A stretch of 64,000 nt of DNA from an uncultured Flavobacteriaceae bacterium (GCA_947493175.1 CANLQD010000001.1:372001-436000); one strand, 5' to 3'; counted from the stretch's first letter, positions 9,310-18,563 are shown. Program-made: numbers and translations. Notes: a model not told the origin generated them from the sequence alone.

Positions 9310-11355
9310 ATGAAAACAAGAAAATTTGTAATCGTAGCACTGATTTCATTGACCCTGGGGCTTAACATTGGTTGTAACGGAGATGACAATGAGCCAGATC
9401 CAGGCCCAGATGGTGCGGCCCCGACCTGTACCGACGGCATTCGAAATGGCGATGAGGAAGGTGTAGACTGTGGTGGATCTACCTGTAATGCGTGTCCCGA
9501 CTCTTCAGCTACCGAAGAATTGGAAGGGAGTACCTCCGAGGATGTTACGTTGGACGCTTCCGTCACCTACAGTTTAAGGGGCACCTATAGCGTGGAGTCT
9601 GGAGCTACCCTCACCATTCCTGCCGGTACTAAAATTATAGCTGAAGGTGCGGAAGGACAAAACACAAGTACCTATATTGTTATTCAAAAGGGAGCGCAGA
9701 TAGATATTCAAGGTACTGCTGCGAACCCAGTGATAATGACTTCGGAGGATGAAGAGCCAGGAGACTGGGGCGGTTTGGTGATTCTCGGTGATGCACCTAC
9801 CACAGCAGGTATAGATGCAGTGGCCGAAGTGGGTCAGCTTACCTACGGAGGATCTAACGCCACCGATGATTCAGGAAGCATTAATTACCTGATAATAAAT
9901 TATGCAGGTGCTTCTATAAATCCAGAATCACAATTCAACGGTCTTACGTTGTATGCCGTAGGTTCGGGTACTACTATACAAAATATAGCCTTGTTGAACG
10001 GTACGGATGATGGTGTGGAGTTCTTTGGAGGAACCGTAAATGCCACAAACCTATATTTGGAAAACAATGAAGATGATGCCATCGACTGGACAGAAGGTTG
10101 GAACGGCACATTGACCAATGCCTATGTATTGCACTCTATCGAAGGGTTCTCAACAGCAGTTGAAGCAGATGGTGAAAACGGAAACCCAACTTTAACTAAT
10201 TTAACCGCCGTTTCAAGTACCGGAGGCACCGCATTTCAATTCAAAATTGAGTCTGGTGCTACTATTACCGGCCTATCCTTGGCGGGTTACGAAACCTCGT
10301 TTGACTTTAGGGATAACGGGGCGTTATCAAATGTGCAAATAGAAGGGGCCGATGCCGATCCCACAGAGCCTTATCTGGCACCTGCCACAGTAGATATTGC
10401 TTCCTTTGACTGGGTGAACTCCGATACCGAAGTAACCACCAGCGTATTAGAAGGCTCAATTACATCTGACTTGACGTTGGATGCTAACGTAAGCTACTTT
10501 TTAAGTGGTACCTTTAGTGTAGAGGAAGGGGCTACTTTAACCATCCCGGCAGGCACCACGATTACTGCCGACGTCGAAGAAGGCGAAGAAACCAGTACGT
10601 ATATTGTAATCCAAAAAGGAGCCCAAATAGATATCCAAGGTACTGCCGCTAATCCGGTAACCATGACTTCTATCGAGGAAGAGCCTGGTAATTGGGGCGG
10701 GCTCGTAATCTTGGGAGATGCCACTACAACTGCGGGTATCGATGCGGTCGCTGAAGTTGGGCAGTTGATCTATGGAGGAACCAACGATACCGATAATTCA
10801 GGAACTATTAATTACCTTATTATCAACTATGCAGGTGCCTCTATTAACCCTGAATCACAATTCAACGGTTTAACTTTGTACGCCGTAGGTTCCGGTACCA
10901 CGATTGAAAACGTAGCCCTGTTGAACGGTACCGATGATGGTGTAGAGTTTTTTGGAGGAACAGTCGATGCAACTAACGTGTATCTTGAAAACAATGAGGA
11001 TGATGCCATCGATTGGACGGAAGGCTGGAACGGCACATTGACCAATGCCTACGTTTCACATACCATAGAAGGATTCTCCACAGCGGTGGAAGCCGATGGA
11101 GAAAATGGAAACCCCACTTTGGTAAATTTAACGGCGGTATCAACAACCGGAGGTACGGCCATGCAGTTCAAAATCGAGTCAGGAGCTACCATTACCGGAC
11201 TTTCGTTGACCGGATATGAAACTTCGCTCGATTTCCGTGATGGAGGTGCCCTATCGAATGTACAAATTGACGGAATGGATTCCGATCCTTCACAGTCGTA
11301 CGAAGCAGATGCTACTGTTGACATCAGTACTTTTAGCTGGGCGACCGGAAACTAA
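9310..11355 (+). CDS. Surface lipoprotein with internal 309-residue tandem duplication
   Basis: A 681-residue protein. The N-terminal signal ends at a lipobox cysteine (about residue 22, LNIGC), followed by a short linker and a cysteine-rich motif (CTDGIRNGDEEGVDCGG, then CNAC) common in flavobacterial extracellular proteins. The rest is two nearly identical modules of about 309 residues, rich in beta-strand and parallel-helix-like repeats (ATLTIPAGT, STYIVIQKGAQIDIQG, WGGLVILGDA). It begins 33 bases after the TonB receptor, so the two probably form an outer-membrane pair with this protein as surface-exposed ligand binder. Ligand unknown; not a SusD fold by sequence. Confidence 0.8.
   Translation: MKTRKFVIVALISLTLGLNIGCNGDDNEPDPGPDGAAPTCTDGIRNGDEEGVDCGGSTCNACPDSSATEELEGSTSEDVTLDASVTYSLRGTYSVESGATLTIPAGTKIIAEGAEGQNTSTYIVIQKGAQIDIQGTAANPVIMTSEDEEPGDWGGLVILGDAPTTAGIDAVAEVGQLTYGGSNATDDSGSINYLIINYAGASINPESQFNGLTLYAVGSGTTIQNIALLNGTDDGVEFFGGTVNATNLYLENNEDDAIDWTEGWNGTLTNAYVLHSIEGFSTAVEADGENGNPTLTNLTAVSSTGGTAFQFKIESGATITGLSLAGYETSFDFRDNGALSNVQIEGADADPTEPYLAPATVDIASFDWVNSDTEVTTSVLEGSITSDLTLDANVSYFLSGTFSVEEGATLTIPAGTTITADVEEGEETSTYIVIQKGAQIDIQGTAANPVTMTSIEEEPGNWGGLVILGDATTTAGIDAVAEVGQLIYGGTNDTDNSGTINYLIINYAGASINPESQFNGLTLYAVGSGTTIENVALLNGTDDGVEFFGGTVDATNVYLENNEDDAIDWTEGWNGTLTNAYVSHTIEGFSTAVEADGENGNPTLVNLTAVSTTGGTAMQFKIESGATITGLSLTGYETSLDFRDGGALSNVQIDGMDSDPSQSYEADATVDISTFSWATGN
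9520..11345 (+). repeat. Tandem duplication with a 927-bp period
   Basis: The two modules align in frame at a constant offset of 927 bases (for example TGGGGCGG at 9766 and 10693). DNA identity is high but synonymous differences are frequent, so the duplication is not recent. Confidence 0.85.
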
Positions 11356-11372
11356 GAAAACCTTACTATGCC

Positions 11373-11402
11373 AAAAAAGCCTCGAGAAATCGGGGCTTTT
11401 TT
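11373..11402 (+). terminator. Rho-independent terminator after the lipoprotein gene
   Basis: The hairpin arms GCC-CGA and TCG-GGC are flanked by AAAAAA and TTTTTT, 18 bases after the stop codon of the lipoprotein gene. It separates the receptor-lipoprotein unit from the sorting-domain genes. Confidence 0.8.
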
Positions 11403-11489
11403 ACTTTTTGGCCAAGTTTTTGCATGTTACAAAGATATTTACTAACGAAAAAACGTCGATTTTAGTATCTTTACCGTATATAACCGTGT

Positions 11490-11798
11490 ATGAAGCACCT
11501 TTACCTCCTAGTAACTTTTCTTTTTATGACTGTTGCCTCGGCCCAAGAACCGACCGCCAGTGGTGATATTGATGGGTTTACTTTATATCCCAATCCGGCA
11601 ACCAACGGCAAGGTATATATCTATACAGCTGCCAATGCGACCAAGGAGGTGATGATTTTCGATGTTTTGGGAACCCAAGTGTTGCAAACGACCCTCACAG
11701 GCTCCGAATTGAATATTTCTGATTTAGATGCCGGTGTCTATGTCCTACGTGTCATCGAAAAGGACAAGGTAGCTACCAGAAAGCTGATCGTGAAGTAA
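11490..11798 (+). CDS. Minimal T9SS type A sorting-domain protein, first of pair
   Basis: A 102-residue protein made of a Sec signal peptide (about 1-18, ending VASA-QE), a linker of about a dozen residues, and a complete T9SS type A C-terminal sorting domain: YPNPATNGKVYI, a central beta sandwich, LNISDLDAGVYVLRV and a terminal basic RKLIVK. There is no cargo domain. The sorting domain normally directs large secreted enzymes and adhesins through the type IX system. What a bare domain does is unknown: it could occupy or tune the sorting machinery, act as a small surface protein, or be a remnant. A paralogue lies 168 bases downstream. Confidence 0.8.
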   Translation: MKHLYLLVTFLFMTVASAQEPTASGDIDGFTLYPNPATNGKVYIYTAANATKEVMIFDVLGTQVLQTTLTGSELNISDLDAGVYVLRVIEKDKVATRKLIVK

Positions 11799-11966
11799 AC
11801 TACCAATACTCCGAATACCTTTTCAATCTTTCATTGTAGTACCTAAAAATCCGACGAAATACCTTCTTGTTTTCAGTTGCCTACATTTTATCGAATTTCA
11901 CAACAAATTTAAGGTACAGCTGTTCTCTTTCCCTATCTTTATGTTGTTGATCCCAAATCAATACCT

Positions 11967-12290
11967 ATGCGAATACTCTACTCTGCACTATTCTTAGTGT
12001 TTTCTTTCTGTGCGTTAGCGCAAGAACCATCTATATCCCAGAACCAAAAAATCGAGGAAATACCAGGATTTAAAATTTATCCGAATCCGGTTTTCGATAA
12101 TGTGGTGTACATTACCACCACTCAAAATGCTCCAAAGGAGATTACCATTTACGATGTTTTTGGAGAGATAGCCTTACGGGATGTTATTAAAAACAATGCC
12201 CTGAATATTTCAGATTTGGCCCCCGGGGTGTATGTCTTGCAGGTCGTCGAGGAACAAAAAAACAGCACGCGAAAACTGGTAGTGAAGTAA
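11967..12290 (+). CDS. Minimal T9SS type A sorting-domain protein, second of pair
   Basis: A 107-residue paralogue of the preceding gene with the same architecture: signal peptide (ending ALA-QE), a short linker, then the sorting domain (IYPNPVFDNVVYI, LNISDLAPGVYVLQV, RKLVVK). The bases over and just after both stop codons (GTGAAGTAAACTACC) are identical, so the pair arose by duplication extending beyond the coding region. A -7-like TATCTTTA at 11934-11941 lies 26 bases upstream, suggesting its own promoter. Confidence 0.8.
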   Translation: MRILYSALFLVFSFCALAQEPSISQNQKIEEIPGFKIYPNPVFDNVVYITTTQNAPKEITIYDVFGEIALRDVIKNNALNISDLAPGVYVLQVVEEQKNSTRKLVVK

Positions 12291-12291
12291 A

Positions 12292-12342
12292 CTACCTTGG
12301 GACCTTCGTTAGCAGAAACGACTATATGAAGGCGGGCAAGCT
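12292..12342 (+). repeat. Dispersed CCTTCG-GAAGG palindromic element, copy 1
   Basis: The core reads CCTTCG, about 20 bases, then TGAAGGCGGGCAAGC. It matches copies at 26490-26548 and 26584-26634, and the similarity to the former includes the upstream flank GTAAA-ACC. Confidence 0.65.
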
Positions 12343-12589
12343 CCGTATTCAATGCCAGTATCGATGCAAAGGTCGTAGTATCAAACCAGACCCCGACACC
12401 ATTGGTCTGGGTTTAATTCAACCAGCTGTTTTAAACCCGCCAATACAGCTTTTCAAAATGGGGGGTTCATTCATCAAAGATGCTTTTGTCGTAGCTGCGA
12501 TTCTTGCTAAGGACGAATATTACTATCTGCCTGTACCCCCTTAACGAATTAGGTGTACACAAATTCTTATCCGATGCTACCAAATTGGC

Positions 12590-12597
12590 TATTTTTG
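12590..12597 (+). promoter_or_regulatory. -7 box TATTTTTG of the LuxE-like gene
   Basis: An exact TAnnTTTG -7 element starts 12 bases before the ATG at 12602, implying a leader of only a few bases. A clear TTG at the -33 position is not seen. Confidence 0.5.
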
Positions 12598-12601
12598 CTC
12601 A

Positions 12602-13582
12602 ATGGTCGATACAAGGAAAATTTTTGGAATTACTTCCCAGGCGGACTTTGAGACCATTGCTCTGAATGTTTTTCAGTATCAGTATCAAAACAATACCGTT
12701 TATCGAGCGTTCTGTAATCATTTGGGAGTGAAAGCCACTTCAGTACGACAGCTTTCGGAGATTCCCTTTCTTCCTATCGAGTTTTTTAAAAAGAAAACCG
12801 TTCTTTCTAGCAAAGACCCGGTACAGACCGTATTTACCAGTAGCGGTACTACGGGAACCCGTAGCAGTAAACATTACGTGACCGACATAGCACTATACGA
12901 ACAAAGTTATACCCAATGCTTTCACCTTTTTTATGAGGATATTTCCGGGTATTGTGTGTTGGCCTTGCTCCCTTCCTACCTAGAACGGGAAGGTTCATCG
13001 CTGATTTATATGGTTGACGATCTCATTCAAAAAAGTGGACATCCCAAAAGTGGTTTCTACCTCAATGACCTTGAACAGCTTTCGAAGACGCTTTCAGAAC
13101 TAGATAACCAAGGAACGCCTATATTGCTCATTGGAGTTTCTTTCGCTTTGTTGGATATGATAGAAAAATTCCAATTTCACCTACAACACACCATTGTTAT
13201 GGAAACAGGTGGAATGAAAGGCAGACGAAGGGAGCTCATACGGGAAGAGTTACACCAGTTGTTAAAAGATGGATTTGGGGTCAAAAAAATTCATTCGGAA
13301 TATGGGATGACGGAACTCTTGTCCCAAGCCTATTCCAACGGGGATGGGATGTTCAGGACACCCCCTTGGATGAGGGTATTGGTGCGAGATACGGAAGACC
13401 CTTTATCATGGCAACCCACCGGAAAGACCGGGGGAATCAATATCATTGATTTGGCCAACGTTCATTCCTGTTCTTTTTTAGCTACACAAGATTTGGGGAA
13501 AGCTCATGCCGATGGTTATTTTGAAATTCTGGGGAGGTTCGACCACTCGGATATTCGGGGATGCAACTTGATGGTCGTATAG
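12602..13582 (+). CDS. LuxE-like acyl-protein synthetase / acyl-activating ligase
   Basis: A 326-residue member of the LuxE/PaaK-related adenylating superfamily, carrying the ATP-binding loop TSSGTTGTRSS at about residues 79-89, followed further on by EYGMTELLSQAY. LuxE proteins activate a fatty acid as acyl-AMP and transfer it to themselves. No luciferase or reductase genes are nearby, so bioluminescence is not implied; flavobacteria commonly carry such stand-alone homologues. The substrate and partner are unknown. Confidence 0.75.
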   Translation: MVDTRKIFGITSQADFETIALNVFQYQYQNNTVYRAFCNHLGVKATSVRQLSEIPFLPIEFFKKKTVLSSKDPVQTVFTSSGTTGTRSSKHYVTDIALYEQSYTQCFHLFYEDISGYCVLALLPSYLEREGSSLIYMVDDLIQKSGHPKSGFYLNDLEQLSKTLSELDNQGTPILLIGVSFALLDMIEKFQFHLQHTIVMETGGMKGRRRELIREELHQLLKDGFGVKKIHSEYGMTELLSQAYSNGDGMFRTPPWMRVLVRDTEDPLSWQPTGKTGGINIIDLANVHSCSFLATQDLGKAHADGYFEILGRFDHSDIRGCNLMVV

Positions 13583-13950
13583 CGAGGCATACGACGGCCT
13601 ATTTGGGATACCATTCCAAAGGGCTTCTCGTAAAATAAATATTCTTGATTGGCTTTCGGACAAATCGGTGCTACATTGTCAGTCCGAGCTCGTCGAGCAC
13701 CGTGTTACCTTGTTGGATGCGCCGTATTACTTCGATTTCACACAGTACAAGATGACTCCGGTGAAATTCTTTTATGATGTGTTTCTGTGGCCAACACTTC
13801 AATAAATTTATCCTTTGCCAGGTGAAAGACCCAGCGGTACAACACAGGCCCCTATTTTTATTATGCCAAGGCATTACTAAACCAACCTGCGTATTCTAAA
13901 TTTAACACGCGCAAACAAGAAGCTTAGATAGTTTGAAAGTGTATACATCT
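13583..13950. other. Intergenic stretch with a possible decayed coding remnant
   Basis: In the frame beginning at 13572 the plus strand stays open for 78 codons to a stop at about 13806, with a coding-looking tail (TLLDAPYYFDFTQYKM, then FFYDVFLWPTLQ), but it has no plausible start. The minus strand has a 67-codon frame at 13671-13874 of low-complexity appearance. Neither is recognisable. The segment at about 13678 (GTCAGTCCGAGCTCGTCGAG) resembles short dispersed elements I recall from Bacteroidota intergenic DNA. Confidence 0.35.
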
Positions 13951-15618
13951 TTAAAACAATCCCGTAATATTCCCATCACTGTCGATATCGATTTTTTCAG
14001 AAGCGGGATGCGCGGGAAGGCCGGGCATTCGCATAATGTCTCCCGTAATAGGGACTAAAAATCCAGCACCCGCGGCAATCTCTATTTCCCGCACCGTGAT
14101 AATGAAATCTTTGGGGCGGCCCAATAACCTCGGATTATCGGACAGTGATTTTTGTGTCTTCGCAATACATACGGGAAGCTTGTCGAGCCCTAAGTTCGTT
14201 ATCTTCTTTAAATCTCTCTTGGCCTTAGCAGTGTAGTCTACGTGCTCGGCCCCATAAATCTTAGTAGCTATCGTCGTTATTTTTGACCGTACATCACTTT
14301 CCCAAGAATATAGCGGTGTAAAATCATAATTCCCATCTTCGGCAACGGTTATTACTTTTTGAGCTAGCCCTAGGGCACCTTCTCCTCCTTTCGCCCAGAC
14401 TTCAGCCACTGCTACGTGAATCCCAAGGTCCGCTGCCTTTTGCAGCAATAGGGCAACTTCAGCATCGGTATCGCTCGCAAAACGATTGATTGCTACTACA
14501 CAAGGCAAACCAAAAAGACGAATATTTTCCAGGTGTTTTTCCAGATTGGGCATTCCTTTTTCCAAAGCCACCAAATCTTCGGTTTTGAGACTATCAAGAC
14601 GCGCCCCACCATGGTACTTTAAGGCGCGAATCGTTGCGGTCAATACCACTGCTTTGGGTTTCAATGACGCACTTTGACATTTGATATCAAAAAACTTTTC
14701 AGCACCCAAATCAAAGCCAAATCCCGCTTCAGTAACCGTATAGTCCGAGAACGACATCCCCATACGGGTCGCGATTACCGAATTAGTTCCCTGTGCTATA
14801 TTCGCGAAAGGACCGCCGTGGATAATCGCCGGATTCCCTTCGATGGTCTGTACCAAATTGGGTTTAATAGCGTCTTTCAAAAGGGCGGTCATCGCACCTT
14901 CAGCCTTTAAGTTTCTTGCATAAACAGGCTTTTTGTCGAAGGTATAGCCGATGAAAATGCCACCCAGCCGTTTTTTTAAATCAGGCAAATCATCCGCTAG
15001 ACATAAAATGGCCATTATTTCAGAAGCGGCAGTAATATCAAAACCTGTTTCACGAGGGACTCCAGAGGTGGTTCCTCCCAACCCCACAATTACCCGTCGC
15101 AAAGCACGGTCGTTCATATCCAACACCCGTTTCCAAGAAATTGTACGGGCGTCCAATCCCAAGGAATTCGTCTTGCTTTGAATATTATTGTCAATAAGGG
15201 CTGCCAACAGGTTATGGGCTTTTTCAATAGCGGCGAAATCTCCCGTAAAGTGAAGGTTGATATCTTCCATCGGCAATACCTGGGAATAACCACCGCCCGT
15301 AGCGCCTCCTTTGATTCCAAAAACAGGGCCTAACGATGGTTCCCTTAAAACCACGGTTGTTTTCTTTCCCAAACGGTTCAATCCTTCCGAGAGACCGATT
15401 GAAATAGTAGTTTTACCTTCCCCTGCTGGCGTAGGTGATATGGCAGAGACCAAGATGAGATTGCTTTCTTCAGATTTTTCTTTGTTAATGGCATTCAAAG
15501 GCAGTTTTGCCTTGTGCTTACCATACATTTCAATAGCGTCAACGGAAATCCCAAACTTTTCGCTAATCGTCGTTATTGGGAGAAGTACTGTTTTATTGGC
15601 AATTTCAATGTCGGTCAT
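13951..15618 (-). CDS. fhs: Formate-tetrahydrofolate ligase
   Basis: A 555-residue cytosolic enzyme that makes 10-formyltetrahydrofolate from formate, tetrahydrofolate and ATP, feeding purine and formyl-Met synthesis. The P-loop reads TPAGEGKTT at about residues 62-70, and the family blocks REPSLGPVFGIKGGATGGGYSQV and PITGDIMRMPGLP are intact. Length is standard. It is a single-gene unit between an intergenic remnant and tyrS. The upstream region (15619-15716) contains no obvious TAnnTTTG promoter. Confidence 0.96.
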   Translation of the reverse strand: MTDIEIANKTVLLPITTISEKFGISVDAIEMYGKHKAKLPLNAINKEKSEESNLILVSAISPTPAGEGKTTISIGLSEGLNRLGKKTTVVLREPSLGPVFGIKGGATGGGYSQVLPMEDINLHFTGDFAAIEKAHNLLAALIDNNIQSKTNSLGLDARTISWKRVLDMNDRALRRVIVGLGGTTSGVPRETGFDITAASEIMAILCLADDLPDLKKRLGGIFIGYTFDKKPVYARNLKAEGAMTALLKDAIKPNLVQTIEGNPAIIHGGPFANIAQGTNSVIATRMGMSFSDYTVTEAGFGFDLGAEKFFDIKCQSASLKPKAVVLTATIRALKYHGGARLDSLKTEDLVALEKGMPNLEKHLENIRLFGLPCVVAINRFASDTDAEVALLLQKAADLGIHVAVAEVWAKGGEGALGLAQKVITVAEDGNYDFTPLYSWESDVRSKITTIATKIYGAEHVDYTAKAKRDLKKITNLGLDKLPVCIAKTQKSLSDNPRLLGRPKDFIITVREIEIAAGAGFLVPITGDIMRMPGLPAHPASEKIDIDSDGNITGLF

Positions 15619-15716
15619 ATGGTGCTAAGGTCAGGGAGTTATGCATAAATTACCCATAAGATACACATAACATCCTTGTAAAAAAAGCATGTCCGCTATT
15701 GCCTTGCTAGGTTACC

Positions 15717-17012
15717 TCAGCTAAAAATCAACACAAAATTATTCCGCTTTCCTTTTTGAAGAACTACGAACTTATCGTTGATCAGATCCTCGGTGGTAAT
15801 CAAATAATCTTCCTTCACTTTTTCCTTATTCACCGAAATGGAATTTTGTTTCAATTCACGCCGTGCTTCCCCATTAGAAGCTAAAAAACCTGTTTTCGCG
15901 GCAAGGGCACCGATCATATCGAGTCCGTTTTCCAATTCAGATTTCGAAATTTCGGCTTGGGGCACCCCTTCGAACACATCCATGAATGTTTTTTCATCCA
16001 ATTGTCGAAGGGCTTCGGAAGTTGACCTTCCAAAAAGGATACTACTGGCCTGAACGGCATGTTCCAGATCTTCCTTTGAATGTACCATCTGTGTAACCTC
16101 CTCAGCCAACTTTTTTTGTAAAAGCCTCAGTCCTGGCGTCTCTTGATGTTCGCCTACCAAGGTTTCAATTTCCTCTTTTGAAAGAAACGTAAATATCTTA
16201 ATGTACTTCTCAGCATCGGCATCCGTGGTGTTCAACCAATATTGATAAAATTTATATGGTGAGGTTCGGTGCGCATCCAACCAAATATTACCCCCCTCGG
16301 TCTTTCCGAATTTGGTGCCATCGGCCTTTGTTATTAGTGGACAGGTCAATGCAAAACCTTTGCCCCCGCTTATTCTGCGAATGAGTTCGGTGCCTGTGGT
16401 AATATTGCCCCATTGATCGCTACCGCCCATTTGAAGGGTACAATTATGGTTTTGATATAGGTACAGAAAATCATACCCTTGCACCAATTGATAGGTGAAC
16501 TCTGTAAACGACATTCCCTCCTTCGCTTCGGAGGACAGTCGCTTTTTTACCGAATCTTTGGCCATCATGTAATTTACGGTAATGTGCTTGCCAACATCGC
16601 GGATGAAATCAAGAAATGAAAAATCTTTCATCCAGTCGTAATTATTGACCAATACCGCCGAATTCTCGGCATCGCTATCAAAATCAAGAAAACGGGTAAG
16701 CTGGGCCTTCAAGGCTTCTTGGTTGTATCGAAGTGTTGTTTCGTTCAAAAGATTACGTTCTGCCGATTTTCCAGAGGGATCACCTATCATTCCCGTGGCA
16801 CCACCTACAAGGGCGTACGGTTTATGGCCCGCTAATTGAAAATGCCGCAGCATCATAACGCTGACCAAGTGTCCGATATGCAACGAATCGGCCGTAGGAT
16901 CTATTCCTACATAGGCCGATTGCATCCCACTCAGCAGGTGCTCTTCGGTACCGGGCATGGCATCGTGCAACATACCACGCCATTTAAGTTCTTCCACAAA
17001 ATTGTTAGCCAT
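15717..17012 (-). CDS. tyrS: Tyrosine-tRNA ligase
   Basis: A 431-residue class I aminoacyl-tRNA synthetase. The HIGH motif appears as DSLHIGHL, the tyrosine-binding QGYDFLYLY and GGSDQWGN segments are intact, and the KMSKS-equivalent loop reads KFGKTEGG. The C-terminal S4-like tRNA-binding domain ([20 protein letters not shown]) is present. I start at the ATG at 17012 ([13 protein letters not shown]) because the upstream extension to 17096 is not family-like. Confidence 0.95.
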   Translation of the reverse strand: MANNFVEELKWRGMLHDAMPGTEEHLLSGMQSAYVGIDPTADSLHIGHLVSVMMLRHFQLAGHKPYALVGGATGMIGDPSGKSAERNLLNETTLRYNQEALKAQLTRFLDFDSDAENSAVLVNNYDWMKDFSFLDFIRDVGKHITVNYMMAKDSVKKRLSSEAKEGMSFTEFTYQLVQGYDFLYLYQNHNCTLQMGGSDQWGNITTGTELIRRISGGKGFALTCPLITKADGTKFGKTEGGNIWLDAHRTSPYKFYQYWLNTTDADAEKYIKIFTFLSKEEIETLVGEHQETPGLRLLQKKLAEEVTQMVHSKEDLEHAVQASSILFGRSTSEALRQLDEKTFMDVFEGVPQAEISKSELENGLDMIGALAAKTGFLASNGEARRELKQNSISVNKEKVKEDYLITTEDLINDKFVVLQKGKRNNFVLIFS

Positions 17013-17101
17013 TTCTGTTTCTTTACATTGGTGGTGCAAATATAAAGAACTCCACTTGGGTTTTCCCTGTAGCCCTAGCAAATTAATCCGATGCAAATAC
17101 C

Positions 17102-17109
17102 TAACTTTA
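17102..17109 (+). promoter_or_regulatory. -7-like box TAACTTTA of the epimerase gene
   Basis: A near-consensus TAnnTTTG element begins 12 bases before the ATG at 17114, the same spacing as at 12590 and 35783. No TTG is visible at -33. Confidence 0.4.
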
Positions 17110-17113
17110 GCGC

Positions 17114-18121
17114 ATGGTTTTGGTCACTGGCGGTACGGGTTTGGTGGGGTCCCATTTGTTGCTCTCCTTGGTGGAAAAGGGTATCCCCATAAAGGCCCTG
17201 TACCGAACCGAAAGGAGTCTTAACGATGTTGAAAAGGTATTCTCTTACTACACCGAAAAATCTGCCGAAATCTTTCAAAAAATTACATGGTTGAAAGCGG
17301 ACATCACTGATATTCCGGCATTGGAACATGCTTTTGAAGATATTGAAGAGGTCTATCATGCGGCCGCGCTCATTTCCTTTGACCCCAACGACTATGAGGC
17401 ATTGTTGAAAACCAATATGGAGGGCACCGCTAATATTGTTAATTGTTGTCTGACCGGTTCGGTCAAGAAGCTTTGTTATGTGAGCAGTATTGCAACGATA
17501 GGGTCGAGTGTTGACGGAACCCCTACGGACGAAGAAACTGAATTTTCCGAACAGCATGCCAATGTATATGCACGATCTAAATACCGTGCCGAACTAGAGG
17601 TATGGCGCGGGTCGCAAGAGGGGCTTCCGGTTGTTATTGTCAATCCTGGGGTTATTATAGGACCTGGTTTTTGGGAAGGAGGAAGCGGCACCCTATTTAA
17701 AACAGCACAAAAGGGTTATCGGCATTACCCCCCCGGCGGAACCGGATTCGTATCGGTACAAGATGTGGTAAAAATGATGATTACCCTAATGGACTCCCCT
17801 ATCACCAACGAACGCTATCTTGCGGTATCTGAAAACCTAACATATCGGGAAATCTTATCAAAGCTCTCTAAAAACCTAGGTCTTAAGGTTCCTTCGAAAC
17901 AACTCAAATTCTGGCAATTAGAACTACTTCGTATCTTGGATGTAGTTTGGAATGCCTTTACAAAGAGAGGCAGAAAGCTCACAAAAAATAACATTCGGTC
18001 GTTACGACAACAAGAGGCATACGACACAATAAAAAGTAAGAATGACTTTGACTTCCACTTTGAGCCACTAGATGGGATACTGCATTTCTCTTGTAAACAA
18101 TTTAAGGAAGAGAATCCGTAG
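17114..18121 (+). CDS. NAD-dependent epimerase/dehydratase-family oxidoreductase
   Basis: A 335-residue extended short-chain dehydrogenase. The Rossmann motif [13 protein letters not shown] begins at residue 4, the active-site pair is YARSKY (about 153-158), and VSSIATIG precedes it. It resembles dihydroflavonol-4-reductase-like and 3-beta-hydroxysteroid-dehydrogenase-like members, so the substrate is unassigned. Its 3' end overlaps the convergent DUF4296 gene by 20 bases. Confidence 0.82.
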   Translation: MVLVTGGTGLVGSHLLLSLVEKGIPIKALYRTERSLNDVEKVFSYYTEKSAEIFQKITWLKADITDIPALEHAFEDIEEVYHAAALISFDPNDYEALLKTNMEGTANIVNCCLTGSVKKLCYVSSIATIGSSVDGTPTDEETEFSEQHANVYARSKYRAELEVWRGSQEGLPVVIVNPGVIIGPGFWEGGSGTLFKTAQKGYRHYPPGGTGFVSVQDVVKMMITLMDSPITNERYLAVSENLTYREILSKLSKNLGLKVPSKQLKFWQLELLRILDVVWNAFTKRGRKLTKNNIRSLRQQEAYDTIKSKNDFDFHFEPLDGILHFSCKQFKEENP

Positions 18122-18563
18122 CCTTTTTGATAACCGATTTTTTCTTTTTACCCGCCGTTTTTGCTTTTTTGGCCTCCCGCTCCAATAGTTTAAGGCTATC
18201 GTTTACCTTTTTGCTCGCAATAACCGTGTCCTGTAGGTTTTGAATACGGTCTCTCACCTGCATATGAATACTTTCGTATGCCATTGGCAGTGATGCGTAA
18301 TAGCGGTTGCTTTCGACAAACTGGATACTATCGACACCGTACTTCCGAAAAAGATAGGGCATAGGCTCCAAGTTAGTCTCACGTAGCACCCCTATATTGG
18401 TGATTTTTGCCGCATTGATCAGGGTAAGGTCGGTCAAAATATCGACCATCTGATTTTTGGGAATAAGCCTTTCCGGCGGCTCCATAGCTTCCTCCCCACA
18501 AGAAAAAAAGCATAGAGCTATGCACAAATATCCAACAATGTATTTTTTGTTAATCCCTTTCAA
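18102..18563 (-). CDS. DUF4296 lipoprotein
   Basis: A 153-residue exported lipoprotein: the signal peptide ends at LCFFSCGEE with the lipobox cysteine about residue 22. The conserved block IPKNQMVDILTDLTLINAAK and the segment MPYLFRKYGVDSIQFVESNRYYAS match DUF4296, and the C-terminus is lysine-rich (KKKKSVIKK). The function of the family is unknown. Its start overlaps the dihydroorotase stop by 14 bases, a conserved-looking arrangement in flavobacteria. Confidence 0.8.
   Translation of the reverse strand: MKGINKKYIVGYLCIALCFFSCGEEAMEPPERLIPKNQMVDILTDLTLINAAKITNIGVLRETNLEPMPYLFRKYGVDSIQFVESNRYYASLPMAYESIHMQVRDRIQNLQDTVIASKKVNDSLKLLEREAKKAKTAGKKKKSVIKKATDSLP

Larger units (their letters stand above)
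12291..12601. other. Intergenic stretch with one dispersed palindromic element
   Basis: The stretch holds one copy of the CCTTCG-GAAGG element (12292-12342) and the promoter of the LuxE-like gene. A 72-codon plus-strand frame at 12326-12544 begins within the repeat and shows no family features, so I do not call it. Confidence 0.5.

Noticed and set aside
12326..12544. 72-codon open frame between the T9SS pair and the LuxE-like gene
   Set aside because: It begins inside a repeat element, has no recognisable features and overlaps the promoter area.
12602..13582. Bioluminescence locus because of the LuxE-like protein
   Set aside because: No luxA/B/C/D homologues are present nearby; stand-alone LuxE-like ligases are common in flavobacteria.
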